From Hyphomicrobiales bacterium (lineage in GTDB: Bacteria; Pseudomonadota; Alphaproteobacteria; Rhizobiales; Beijerinckiaceae), in the NCBI GenBank assembly GCA_028290085.1, contig JAQGKN010000432.1:1-9679 (forward strand): a stretch of 9,679 bases of DNA. Reading direction: 5' to 3'. The notes beneath the pieces are model-generated. The model was given only the letters and a program-made list of their open reading frames with translations. It was not told the origin of the DNA and did no database searches. The translations under genes and the position numbers were made by a program. Shown piece after piece: positions 1 to 6,239 of this stretch. Every line of letters starts with the position of its first letter. Position 1 is the stretch's first letter.

Positions 1-786
1 AAAGCCGCCAATTTCATGTATGGCGTGGCACCCCACGACGGCACGGCTCTCGGCATCATTCCAGACACCACCCCCAGCGAAGAACTACTCGGCACAAACG
101 GCGTCGCCTATGTGTCGAAGAACTTCAACTGGATCGGCCGCATCAGCGCCAGCGTCAACGTGCAGGTGCTGTGGAGCACCTCGAAGGTCACCAACATCGA
201 GGACGCACGGGCGCGGGAATCCGTGCAGGGCGGCAGCGGGCCTATGGCGCCCGCTGTCATTTATCCGCGCCTGCTGAATGCGCTCGGAGGCACGAAATTC
301 AAGATGGTCACGGGCTACGGCGGCGCGGCTGAAAGCTGCCTCGCCATGGAGAAAGGCGAGATCGACGGGTGCCTTCTCGCATGGTCAACGGTGAAAGCCG
401 CCAAGCGGGACTGGATCGACGATCACAAGGCCAACATTATTGTTCAATGGGGTAATGTGCGGCATCCCGAATTGCCCAATGTGCCGACCATGGTCGAGCT
501 TGGCCGCACACCCGCCGACCGCGCAATCCTCGCGCTTTATGCGAGCGCCACCGAGATCGGCAAATCCATCGTTGCGCCCCCCGGCCTTCCCACGGAGCGC
601 GTGAAAGCACTTCGTCGCGGCTTCGATGCCATGCTGAAGGATCCCGAATTTCTGGAAGAGGTGAAGCGCCTCAGCCTCGACTTCGACCCGATGACCGGCG
701 AGCAATTGCAGAAATACGTCGAAGATCTCAGCAAGACGCCGCCGGACGTGATCGCCCGCGCCAAAGAAGTCCGCGAGATCAAGTAA
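1..786 (+). CDS. Bug/TctC-family tripartite transporter substrate-binding protein, 5' end missing
   Basis: The frame is open from the first base, so the gene starts outside the window; 261 C-terminal residues are present. Proteins of this family sit in the periplasm and bind carboxylates (and other small molecules) for tripartite tricarboxylate transporters. Support: the stretch around residues 9-20 (APHDGTALGII) matches the family's 'P.DG..lgi' segment. Later parts fit the usual order: a GYGGAAE stretch, EKGEIDG (the family's 'l.sGeiDg' position), a 'P.lPNVPTMVELG' segment, and an 'APPGLP.ERV.ALR..FDAML.DPEF' C-terminal helix region. The signal peptide and ligand-loop part lie upstream. The next gene starts 30 bases downstream on the same strand, so they are probably one operon and the ligand may be the enzyme's substrate or its precursor. 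The ligand cannot be named. Family call is strong, though sequence is less canonical than the second Bug protein at 6240-7229. Confidence 0.85.
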   Translation, partial: KAANFMYGVAPHDGTALGIIPDTTPSEELLGTNGVAYVSKNFNWIGRISASVNVQVLWSTSKVTNIEDARARESVQGGSGPMAPAVIYPRLLNALGGTKFKMVTGYGGAAESCLAMEKGEIDGCLLAWSTVKAAKRDWIDDHKANIIVQWGNVRHPELPNVPTMVELGRTPADRAILALYASATEIGKSIVAPPGLPTERVKALRRGFDAMLKDPEFLEEVKRLSLDFDPMTGEQLQKYVEDLSKTPPDVIARAKEVREIK

Positions 787-804
787 AAGACATTCAGGAA
801 AATC

Positions 805-810
805 GAGGAG
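805..810 (+). promoter_or_regulatory. Ribosome-binding site deciding a GTG start
   Basis: GAGGAG lies six bases before the GTG at 817 and fixes that codon as the start of the thiamine-diphosphate enzyme. No ATG with comparable spacing is available in the frame. Confidence 0.75.
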
Positions 811-816
811 TTCAAC

Positions 817-2535
817 GTGCCCGTCAAGACAATCGAAAATGGGACTGCGGCAGACGCATATCTGACATTGATGGCCGATCGCGGCATCGACTATCTGTTC
901 GCCAATGCTGGCACCGATTTCGCGCCCCTGATCGAGGCGCTCGCCAAGGCCGAAGTGAACGGGGGCCAGTTTCCCAAGCCTGTCACCGTGCCGCACGAGA
1001 ATGTCGCGGTCAGCATGGCCATGGGCTATTACCTCGCGACGGGCCGCCCGCAGCTCGTGATGGTGCATGTCAACGTCGGCACCGCCAATTCCATCTGCGC
1101 GATCATGAACGCGTGGCGTGGCAATGTGCCGATTCTCTTCAGCGCCGGACGCACGCCCTACACGGAAGAAGGCGGCCTTCTGGGCCAGCGCAGCGGCGAA
1201 ATTCACTGGCCGCAGGAAATGCGCGACCAGGGCTCCATGCTCCGCGAATTCGTGAAGTGGGATTACGAATTGCCGAATGCGCAGGTGATGGAATCGGCCA
1301 TAGACCGGGCCATCAACCTGTCGATGAGCGAGCCGAAAGGCCCTGTCTACCTGACGCTTCCGCGCGAAATGCTGGCGACGCCACTCGACACCTTCAGCTA
1401 CAGCTCGCCGTCGCGCCACCGTACGCCCTCTTCGCCCTACCCCGATCCGCGTGCGATCGACGAGGCCGCCGAGATGATCGCGCGCGCGGAAAACCCGGTC
1501 ATCATTACCTCGAGCGCTGGACGCGACATCGACGATGTCGCCAAGCTCGCGGCCCTCGCGGATTGCTTCGCCATTCCCGTCACGCAGCGCAAGCCGCGCT
1601 ACCTGTGCCTGCCAACAAATCACGAGATGCATCTGGGCTATAATCCCGACGCCTTCCTCGAGGCCGCCGATCTGATCATCGTGCTGGAATGCGACGTGCC
1701 GTGGATCCCGAGCAAGAAGGCGCCGGGCGCGGACTGCAAGATCATCCACATCGCCGTCGATCCCCTGTTCTCGGACTATCCGATCCGTGGCTTCACCAGC
1801 GATCTCGGCATCACGGGCGTCCTCTCGGGCACGTTGCCGCTGCTGACGGAAGCTCTGATGTCACGCCAGAGCGCCGCGCGCGACCGCATCGAGGCACGTC
1901 GCCGCCGCCTTGCCGAAACTCGCAGCGGTCAGCACCGCAGGTGGGCCGACATTCTCGACAAGGCCCGCACGCAGGTACCGCTGCATCCCGCGTGGATCAC
2001 GCATTGCGTCAACGAAGTGAAGAACGCCGACACCGTCCTCGTGAAGGAATCGCCTCTCACATGGGAGCATCTCGACATGAGCGTGCCCGGCACCTTCTTC
2101 TCGGCCGGCGCAGCGGGTGGCCTTGGCTGGGGACTGGGCACGGCACTTGGCATCCAGATGGCCAAGCGCGACAGGCAGGTTATCTGCACAGTCGGTGACG
2201 GCGCCTACATGTTCGGCAATCCCGTGCCCGCGCACTACGTCGCCAAGGCGGAAAACCTTCCGATCCTCACCATCGTTTTCAATAACCAGATGTGGGGCGC
2301 CGTAAAGCGCAACACGCACGAGGTTTATCCGACGGGCTTTGCCGCGCGCTCGAACCGCGAGCCCCTCACCTATTTCGACACGCAGCTGGCGTTCGAGAAG
2401 GCGGTCGAGACCGCAGGCGGCTACGGCGAATGCGTGACCGATCCCGCGGAAATGCCGCGTGCCCTGCAACGTGCGCTCGACGCCATGAAGGGCGGCAATC
2501 AGGCGTTGCTCAACGTGATCTGCTCGGGCCCTTAA
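817..2535 (+). CDS. Thiamine-diphosphate-dependent enzyme, acetolactate synthase/benzoylformate decarboxylase-like
   Basis: 572 residues, the usual length of this family. These enzymes use thiamine diphosphate to cleave or join carbon bonds next to a carbonyl group (2-oxo acid decarboxylases, acetolactate synthase and relatives). Three domains are visible: an N-terminal PYR domain (about 9-190) with the cofactor-activating glutamate in PHENVAVSMAMGY (Glu61), a central domain from about 215 (DEAAEMIARAENPVIITSSAG), and a C-terminal cofactor-binding domain with GDG at 460-462 and NN at 489-490, the classic GDG-X26-NN metal/diphosphate motif. All key residues are intact. The start is a GTG at 817, supported by GAGGAG six bases upstream (805-810). 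It follows a Bug binding protein by 30 bases, suggesting the imported acid is processed here. It lacks features that would tie it to isoleucine-valine synthesis, and no small regulatory subunit gene is nearby. The exact substrate is unknown. Confidence 0.9.
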   Translation: MPVKTIENGTAADAYLTLMADRGIDYLFANAGTDFAPLIEALAKAEVNGGQFPKPVTVPHENVAVSMAMGYYLATGRPQLVMVHVNVGTANSICAIMNAWRGNVPILFSAGRTPYTEEGGLLGQRSGEIHWPQEMRDQGSMLREFVKWDYELPNAQVMESAIDRAINLSMSEPKGPVYLTLPREMLATPLDTFSYSSPSRHRTPSSPYPDPRAIDEAAEMIARAENPVIITSSAGRDIDDVAKLAALADCFAIPVTQRKPRYLCLPTNHEMHLGYNPDAFLEAADLIIVLECDVPWIPSKKAPGADCKIIHIAVDPLFSDYPIRGFTSDLGITGVLSGTLPLLTEALMSRQSAARDRIEARRRRLAETRSGQHRRWADILDKARTQVPLHPAWITHCVNEVKNADTVLVKESPLTWEHLDMSVPGTFFSAGAAGGLGWGLGTALGIQMAKRDRQVICTVGDGAYMFGNPVPAHYVAKAENLPILTIVFNNQMWGAVKRNTHEVYPTGFAARSNREPLTYFDTQLAFEKAVETAGGYGECVTDPAEMPRALQRALDAMKGGNQALLNVICSGP

Positions 2536-2690
2536 TAGGTCCAGTACATCAGGAACGCGAAGAAGAAGGGAAACGCCAGCATCACGTATTTCAGGAGACG
2601 AGTGAACTGGATGTAGGTTGCCTCATGCTCTTCGTAATCGTGATCTGGCGTTTCGCTGTCGAGTTCGAGTTTCTTTTCTTCCGGGGTCAT
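2532..2690 (-). CDS. Small aa3-type cytochrome c oxidase subunit IV-like membrane protein
   Basis: 52 residues. The segment DYEEHEATYIQFTRLLKYVML followed by a hydrophobic helix (about residues 33-50) fits the pattern of the small bacterial aa3 oxidase subunit IV family (COX4_pro_2): an 'H..TY..F..L.K' stretch just before one membrane span. Such proteins are accessory subunits of the inner-membrane terminal oxidase. I chose the ATG at 2690 because GGAG lies seven bases upstream; a TTG at 2723 would add 11 residues but is less convincing. Its stop codon overlaps that of the thiamine-diphosphate enzyme in the shared TTAA at 2532-2535, so the two transcripts converge. It is last in a minus-strand set after the dioxygenase-like and 73-aa genes and has no oxidase core genes next to it. 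The family call rests on a short motif, so it is moderate. Confidence 0.6.
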   Translation of the reverse strand: MTPEEKKLELDSETPDHDYEEHEATYIQFTRLLKYVMLAFPFFFAFLMYWTY

Positions 2691-2753
2691 GGCGCTGCTC
2701 CGCCTGTCGCACGGGGCTGACAAAACGCCTCGTGCGAAGAACGGTTGCAGGCG

Positions 2754-2975
2754 TCAGCCTTTATCGACCGGCACATGTGCCTTGCGGAAGGCCTCAGCCA
2801 TGCCGCTGATGATGGCGCGCGACAGGCCATGGCTTTCCTCACGTGCGAGCCGGTCGAGGTTCTCGATGAACCAGCTGGCGTCGACGGCGCCCGACTTGAT
2901 CAGCCCATCCATGAGCAGTCCGTTGATTCGCAGAAGCGCCAGCGTTTCCGGGCTGATTTGTTCTTTCGTCGCCAT
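2754..2975 (-). CDS. Hypothetical 73-aa protein
   Basis: Not recognised. It is soluble, predicted mostly helical, with no signal peptide or membrane span. The sequence alternates hydrophobic and charged residues (for example ISPETLALLRINGLLMDGL and DRLAREESHGLSRAI), as in small helical bundles or protein-binding adaptors. ATG at 2975 is preceded by AGGGA nine bases upstream. It begins 30 bases after the stop of the dioxygenase-like gene and ends 63 bases before the start of the oxidase subunit-like gene, so the three are probably cotranscribed. That makes it a likely real gene rather than a chance frame. Confidence 0.65.
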   Translation of the reverse strand: MATKEQISPETLALLRINGLLMDGLIKSGAVDASWFIENLDRLAREESHGLSRAIISGMAEAFRKAHVPVDKG

Positions 2976-3005
2976 CGAGCATTATCCCTGTTGTAAAAAT
3001 TCGGC

Positions 3006-3353
3006 TCACTTGTGAGGCATGAACTGGTCGAGCTTGAGCACCTGCTGGCGACCGATCCAAACAGCGTGCTCAGCGTGGTCGGTCAGGTCGTCGCCCGTTT
3101 CCGGATGGACGAAGATGGTCAGTGGACCATGGTTGAGCATCAACCAGGGCACCATCGTTGCAAATAAATCTGTGTCGAAGGCCACCTGAAACATCGCTGA
3201 GGGATGGGGCCCAACTGGCTTGTCGTGCCAGCGGCCATACCGCCCCGCAGGAAAGAGTTCCTCCATGCGCGTTCGCAGCTCTTCAGCCACGCTGCGCGTA
3301 TCCAGCTGGTAATAGATGTGGGCGTGATAGCCCAGGATCGCTTCGATATTCAT
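3006..3353 (-). CDS. DOPA 4,5-dioxygenase family protein
   Basis: 115 residues, typical of this short family (extradiol ring-cleaving enzymes first described for DOPA in fungi and plants; the bacterial members' substrates are mostly unknown). Signatures seen: GYHAHIYY (His10, His12), KPVGPHPSAMFQV (His50), then WLMLNHGPLTIFVHPETGDD (His75, His83) and DHAEHAVWIG (His93, His96). These conserved histidines are the expected metal ligands and catalytic candidates. I chose the ATG at 3353 rather than the one at 3368 because GGGGAG lies five bases before 3353, and that start gives the family's usual N-terminus just before the HAH motif. No signal peptide, so cytoplasmic. First gene of a probable three-gene minus-strand operon. 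Whether it cleaves a catechol ring in this organism is inference. Confidence 0.88.
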   Translation of the reverse strand: MNIEAILGYHAHIYYQLDTRSVAEELRTRMEELFPAGRYGRWHDKPVGPHPSAMFQVAFDTDLFATMVPWLMLNHGPLTIFVHPETGDDLTDHAEHAVWIGRQQVLKLDQFMPHK

Positions 3354-3385
3354 AGCATCTCCCCACACATCGGCTGCACCCGCAT

Positions 3386-3415
3386 AGCATAAGCCCGCAA
3401 TCGCATTGCACGCAA
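3386..3415 (-). promoter_or_regulatory. Possible sigma-70-type promoter for the dioxygenase-like operon
   Basis: On the minus strand, TTGCGT (3415-3410) and TATGCT (3391-3386) are 18 bases apart, giving a start point near 3379 and a leader of about 25 bases before ATG 3353. The match to consensus is only partial. Confidence 0.35.
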
Positions 3416-3417
3416 AG

Positions 3418-3437
3418 ACGTGTGCGCCTGCACACGT
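3418..3437. repeat. Perfect 8-4-8 inverted repeat, possible operator
   Basis: ACGTGTGC, four bases GCCT, then GCACACGT: both arms match at all eight positions. It lies between two divergent genes, immediately upstream of the possible minus-strand -35 box (3410-3415), a place where an activator or repressor dimer could bind. No regulator gene is adjacent, so the binding protein is unknown. Confidence 0.45.
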
Positions 3438-3469
3438 GCACTGCCCCCGTGCGTAGCACCCCCTACAGC

Positions 3470-3495
3470 GGAACTATTTTCCGGATTGGCAAGTT
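3470..3495 (+). promoter_or_regulatory. EcfG/RpoE2-type general stress promoter
   Basis: GGAAC at 3470-3474, 18 bases, then GTT at 3493-3495. This fits the published alphaproteobacterial general stress sigma factor pattern (GGAAC-N16-17-cGTT, also written GGAAC-N18-19-TT). With N17 the four bases read AGTT, so the one departure is A for C. A start site just after 3500 would give a leader of about 30 bases with the ribosome-binding site AGGAG at 3522-3526. It is the only GGAAC I found between genes on either strand; others lie inside coding regions. Confidence 0.6.
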
Positions 3496-3532
3496 TGAGG
3501 TCCGTGTCTTTGCAAAAGAACAGGAGACAGAC

Positions 3533-3943
3533 ATGCGTAGCTCACTCATTCTTGCCACGACCCTTCTTGCCGCTTCCGGTTTCATTGGCGCCGCGCAGGC
3601 CCAGAACGGCGGCGCAGCTGCCGGCGCAACGACTGGCGCCGTGGGTGGCGCGATCGTCGGCGGTCCAGTTGGCGCCGTGGTCGGCGGCGTCGGTGGCGCA
3701 GTCGTTGGTGGCCTGACAGACCGCGATGAACCGCGCTTCCGCGAATACGTCGTCAAGGAGAAGCACCCCTCCTATCGTTACAAGGAAGAGGTACGCGTCG
3801 GCGCTGAACTGCCCTCGAGCGGCGTCACCTATTACGAAGTTCCTTCGGAGTATGGCGTGAAGAACTATCGCTATACGGTCGTGAACGACCGCACTGTGCT
3901 GGTCGATCCCCGCACGCATCGCATCGAGCAGGTTGTTGAATAA
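3533..3943 (+). CDS. Exported glycine-zipper protein with DUF1236 domain
   Basis: 136 residues. An N-terminal signal peptide (MRSSLILATTLLAASGFIGA, cleavage likely after AQA at residue 23) sends it to the periplasm or envelope. Residues about 26-60 are a glycine/alanine/valine repeat (GA.xGA, GG.xGG spacing) typical of glycine zippers that can insert in or pack against membranes. The C-terminal part, about 70-136, matches DUF1236 (YRYTVVNDRTVLVDPRTHRI near the end). The function of DUF1236 is unknown; it is common in Rhizobiales. I chose ATG 3533 because AGGAG lies six bases upstream and it starts right at the signal peptide; the frame is open further upstream but that part contains the promoter motif. 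A monocistronic unit: promoter at 3470-3495, terminator at 3965-3996. Probably stress-induced. Confidence 0.88.
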   Translation: MRSSLILATTLLAASGFIGAAQAQNGGAAAGATTGAVGGAIVGGPVGAVVGGVGGAVVGGLTDRDEPRFREYVVKEKHPSYRYKEEVRVGAELPSSGVTYYEVPSEYGVKNYRYTVVNDRTVLVDPRTHRIEQVVE

Positions 3944-3964
3944 ACATTATCGCTCATGACCCGA

Positions 3965-3996
3965 AGCCCCCGCCTGATACGGCGGGGGCTTTTTTT
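3965..3996 (+). terminator. Intrinsic terminator after the DUF1236 gene
   Basis: A perfect 10-bp GC-rich stem (AGCCCCCGCC at 3965-3974 with GGCGGGGGCT at 3981-3990), six-base loop, then seven T's (3990-3996). Orientation is plus strand only; there is no T run on the other side, so it does not obviously end the minus-strand BrkB transcript. Confidence 0.93.
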
Positions 3997-4016
3997 GCGT
4001 CGCATCACGGGCCGTC

Positions 4017-5045
4017 TCATGTCTCGGCCGTGCTGCCTTTTGCCTGCGCCTCGACTTCGGAATTCAATTCGGCGCCGACCATGATGACGATGACAGAAAT
4101 CCAGATCCAGGTCAGGAATCCGATCACAGCGCCCAGCGTGCCGTATGTTTCGTTGTAGGTACCAAAGCGGGATGCGTACCAGGAGAAGCCGACGGAAGCA
4201 GCAATCCACGTGAGCCCCGCGAATGTGCTGCCGACACTTATCCAGCGCCACCGGGGCTTTTTCCGCGTCGGGCCGAAGCGATAGAGCAGGGCCAGCGCGA
4301 GTCCGAGCAGGACGAGCAGCACCGGCCAGCGCAGCAATAACAACAATGTTTCGAAGCCCGTGCCGAGTCCGACATATCGCAGGACGATTGGCAGCCCAAT
4401 TGCCGCCGCGAGCGCGAATCCCGCAAAGGCGAGCATGCCCGCAGTAAAAGCGAGTGATGTCGCGTTCAGCGCGATGAATCCACGGCTTTCCTTCTCGCCA
4501 TAGGCAACATTGAGCGCATCGAACAGCGCTTTCATCCCGGCATTGGCACTCCAGATGGATGTCCCCAGCCCCAGGAAAAGCGCAAAGCCCAGGCTGCCGT
4601 GCCCCTTGCTCGCAATGCGCTCGATCTGCCCGCTGATGATGTCGAGCGCGCCACCCGGCACGACAGCAGCGAGGGATGTCAGATGCTCCTGGATGGACGT
4701 CGGGTCCGCGAACAATCCGTAGACCGATACAAGCGCGGTGACGGCGGGAAAGATCGCCAGCAGCACGTAAAAGGTTACACCAGCTGCCACAGCGAGCACG
4801 CGATCATTGCCGACTTCTTCCCACACGCGCCAAAGAATCTCCTTCCAGCCAAGGGCTGGAATATCACTGGGCGCCTGCGCACCTTTTCCAGCTTCGCTGT
4901 TTGGCTGCGCTCCGTCCCTCGACCGATCCGGAGCAATCGCAGCGCCGCCAAGCGCACGCTGCGCGACCCATAACCCGCCGAAGGCGGCTGCAGCCCGGGC
5001 AAGAAGTTTGAGATCGAACGTTGAAGTATCATCGCGAACAGGCAT
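4017..5045 (-). CDS. YihY/BrkB-family integral membrane protein
   Basis: 342 residues. The family consists of inner-membrane proteins with about six membrane spans whose function is unsettled (older names include 'virulence factor BrkB' and 'ribonuclease BN', the latter known to be a misassignment). Hallmarks seen: 'AAGVTFYVLLAIFPAVTALV' at about 87-106, SIWSANAGMKALFDALNVAY at about 163-182, and the C-terminal YGTLGAVIGFLTWIWISVIV followed by GAELNSE (about 301-330). Hydrophobic segments lie near 87-110, 151-168, 192-224, 232-256, 268-290 and 303-325. Residues 1-65 form an extra N-terminal stretch with a low-complexity linker. ATG 5045 has AAAGGAG eight bases upstream. The leader can fold into a hairpin that places this site in the loop. 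It appears to be a single-gene unit; both neighbouring coding genes are separately controlled. Confidence 0.92.
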   Translation of the reverse strand: MPVRDDTSTFDLKLLARAAAAFGGLWVAQRALGGAAIAPDRSRDGAQPNSEAGKGAQAPSDIPALGWKEILWRVWEEVGNDRVLAVAAGVTFYVLLAIFPAVTALVSVYGLFADPTSIQEHLTSLAAVVPGGALDIISGQIERIASKGHGSLGFALFLGLGTSIWSANAGMKALFDALNVAYGEKESRGFIALNATSLAFTAGMLAFAGFALAAAIGLPIVLRYVGLGTGFETLLLLLRWPVLLVLLGLALALLYRFGPTRKKPRWRWISVGSTFAGLTWIAASVGFSWYASRFGTYNETYGTLGAVIGFLTWIWISVIVIMVGAELNSEVEAQAKGSTAET

Positions 5046-5046
5046 C

Positions 5047-5069
5047 CAGACGTCTCCTTTGTACGTCTG
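5047..5069 (-). promoter_or_regulatory. Inverted repeat enclosing the BrkB ribosome-binding site
   Basis: Read on the minus strand: CAGACGT, a nine-base loop ACAAAGGAG, then ACGTCTG. The seven-base arms match perfectly, and a G-U and a U-A pair could extend the stem into the start codon. The ribosome-binding site GGAG is in the loop. It could act as a translation-control hairpin in RNA or as an operator in DNA. Confidence 0.5.
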
Positions 5070-5086
5070 AAACCTGTCGCTACAAT
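5059..5086 (+). promoter_or_regulatory. Possible promoter for a small RNA
   Basis: TACAAT at 5081-5086 differs at one position from the -10 consensus. A weak -35 candidate, TTGTAC, is at 5059-5064, 16 bases upstream. A start near 5093 is expected. The -35 candidate lies inside the inverted repeat at 5047-5069. Confidence 0.4.
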
Positions 5087-5092
5087 AATCGT

Positions 5093-5216
5093 TTCATGCC
5101 TAAATCAGCCGCTTTTTAAGGGCCCGTCTTGAAATCGATGCCGCAAACCCCATATCGGGTTCAGCCCCACGAAGGGCAGATCCTGCACTTGGCCGCTTTC
5201 GGGCGGCCTCTTTTTT
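5093..5216 (+). ncRNA. Candidate small non-coding RNA
   Basis: Between two minus-strand genes lies a plus-strand unit: a -10-like box (5081-5086), about 120 bases with no convincing reading frame, and an intrinsic terminator (5191-5216). The inner part can form two small hairpins: AACCC 5146-5150 with GGGTT 5157-5161 (loop CATATC), and GCCC 5164-5167 with GGGC 5174-5177 (loop CACGAA). It does not resemble 4.5S RNA, tmRNA or a tRNA: the diagnostic GGAAGCAGCC segment and T-arm are absent. 6S RNA cannot be excluded by eye. The 5' end is estimated. If real, it could act on other mRNAs or antisense to the BrkB leader, which is transcribed from the opposite strand here. Confidence 0.45.
5191..5216 (+). 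terminator. Plus-strand intrinsic terminator in the BrkB/amidohydrolase gap
   Basis: GGCCGC (5191-5196), loop TTTCGG, GCGGCC (5203-5208), then TC and six T's (5211-5216). The T run is on the plus strand although both flanking genes are on the minus strand, so it terminates something other than those genes. Confidence 0.75.
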
Positions 5217-5227
5217 GGTAGAAGGCG

Positions 5228-6229
5228 TTACGCACGCTCCAGCAATTGCTCCGCGTTTTTGCGTAGGATGAGCTGAGTGTCCGTCGCATCAAAACCGCAG
5301 GACGCGATGAAGTCATGCGGCTTGCGGTCACCGACGGGATAATCGGTGCCAAGCACCACGCGATCAATCCCGACCTTGCCGACGAGAACACGCAGAGCAT
5401 CAACGTCGTAAACGCAAGAGTCGTACCAGAGCATCTTCAGATATTCGGACGGAGAACGCTTCATGTGCACGCGCGTCGACGGCTTCTCGAGATAATTTCG
5501 CTCGATACGGCCCATGTAATACGGCATGTAGCCGCCGCCATGCGACATGCAGATGCACAGGTTCGGAAAGTCTTCCAGAACGCCTTCGTACATCAACGAG
5601 GCAATCGCCATCGCCTCCTCGAAGGACTGGCCGATGCTGTTCCAGAGAAAGTGCTTTCGGAAACGCGCATCGTGATTGCCCGCCGGATGGATGTAGACGA
5701 GCGCGCCCGTCTCTTCCGCCGCTTCCCAGAAAGGGCGCAGGCGGGCGTCGCCGATTTCCATTTCGCCTGCCTGCGTCGAGATGCCGACACCGCGCAAGCC
5801 AAGTTCGCCCATGCAGCGCCGCAATTCCTGCGCCGCGAGATCGGGTGCATGCAGCGGAACGCCGCCGAGCCCCATGAAGCGGCACGGATCGCGCGCCACC
5901 ATCCGCGCCATCTCGTCGTTTGATTTCTGCTCCAGCGCAAGGCTTTCTCGCGTCGGCGCGAAGAGACTGCTCTGATGGACGAGGCTGGCGGACAGCACCT
6001 GCACGCCAACGCCCATCTCATCCATCAGCGCCACACGCTCGCTCATGTCGGCCATCGCCCGGCAAACGGATTCCGCGAGTTGTCGTCCCTGCTCGAGCGC
6101 GGCATGGCTGATATCAGCTCCTTCCATGGGCAACGTGAACAGGCTAGGCGCGTGCGTCTGCGCATAGATGTCGGGCATCAACACATGCGCATGAACATCG
6201 ATGGCGCCGGCCGCGAGAGACAATGACAT
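5228..6229 (-). CDS. Amidohydrolase family 2 metalloenzyme, ACMSD/decarboxylase-like
   Basis: 333 residues, a usual length for the Amidohydrolase_2 family of TIM-barrel metalloenzymes, which includes ACMSD, gamma-resorcylate decarboxylase and related non-oxidative decarboxylases, as well as hydrolases. Metal ligands are visible in order: HAH (His13, His15) in 'IDVHAHVLMP', His181 in YIHPAGNHD, His230 in 'CMSHGGGYMPYYMGRI', and Asp296 in GTDYPVG. This set fits the ACMSD-type centre. Cytoplasmic; no signal peptide. I chose ATG 6229 because GGGAG sits six bases upstream, and its TAGGGAG overlaps the stop codon of the Bug gene ten bases away; a longer frame to 6295 lies inside that gene. This tight spacing suggests translational coupling. 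Most likely it processes an aromatic or 2-oxo carboxylate brought in with help from the Bug protein. Substrate unknown; decarboxylase is likelier than hydrolase but not shown. Confidence 0.9.
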   Translation of the reverse strand: MSLSLAAGAIDVHAHVLMPDIYAQTHAPSLFTLPMEGADISHAALEQGRQLAESVCRAMADMSERVALMDEMGVGVQVLSASLVHQSSLFAPTRESLALEQKSNDEMARMVARDPCRFMGLGGVPLHAPDLAAQELRRCMGELGLRGVGISTQAGEMEIGDARLRPFWEAAEETGALVYIHPAGNHDARFRKHFLWNSIGQSFEEAMAIASLMYEGVLEDFPNLCICMSHGGGYMPYYMGRIERNYLEKPSTRVHMKRSPSEYLKMLWYDSCVYDVDALRVLVGKVGIDRVVLGTDYPVGDRKPHDFIASCGFDATDTQLILRKNAEQLLERA

Positions 6230-6239
6230 GGCGCGCTCC

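Noticed and set aside
385..1749. Minus-strand open frame of 454 codons
   Set aside because: It lies opposite two well-supported plus-strand genes, spans the gap between them, matches no family I recognise, and is the kind of long antisense frame common in GC-rich DNA.
2691..2723. Longer N-terminus of the oxidase subunit-like protein from TTG 2723
   Set aside because: The ATG at 2690 has a better-spaced ribosome-binding site, and the added residues are not part of the family motif.
5096..5119. Seven-codon frame MPKSAAF at the start of the candidate small RNA
   Set aside because: No ribosome-binding site and too short to judge; not called a leader peptide.
5315..5923. Plus-strand open frame of 202 codons
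   Set aside because: Antisense to the amidohydrolase, whose metal-binding motifs are intact; no recognisable family.
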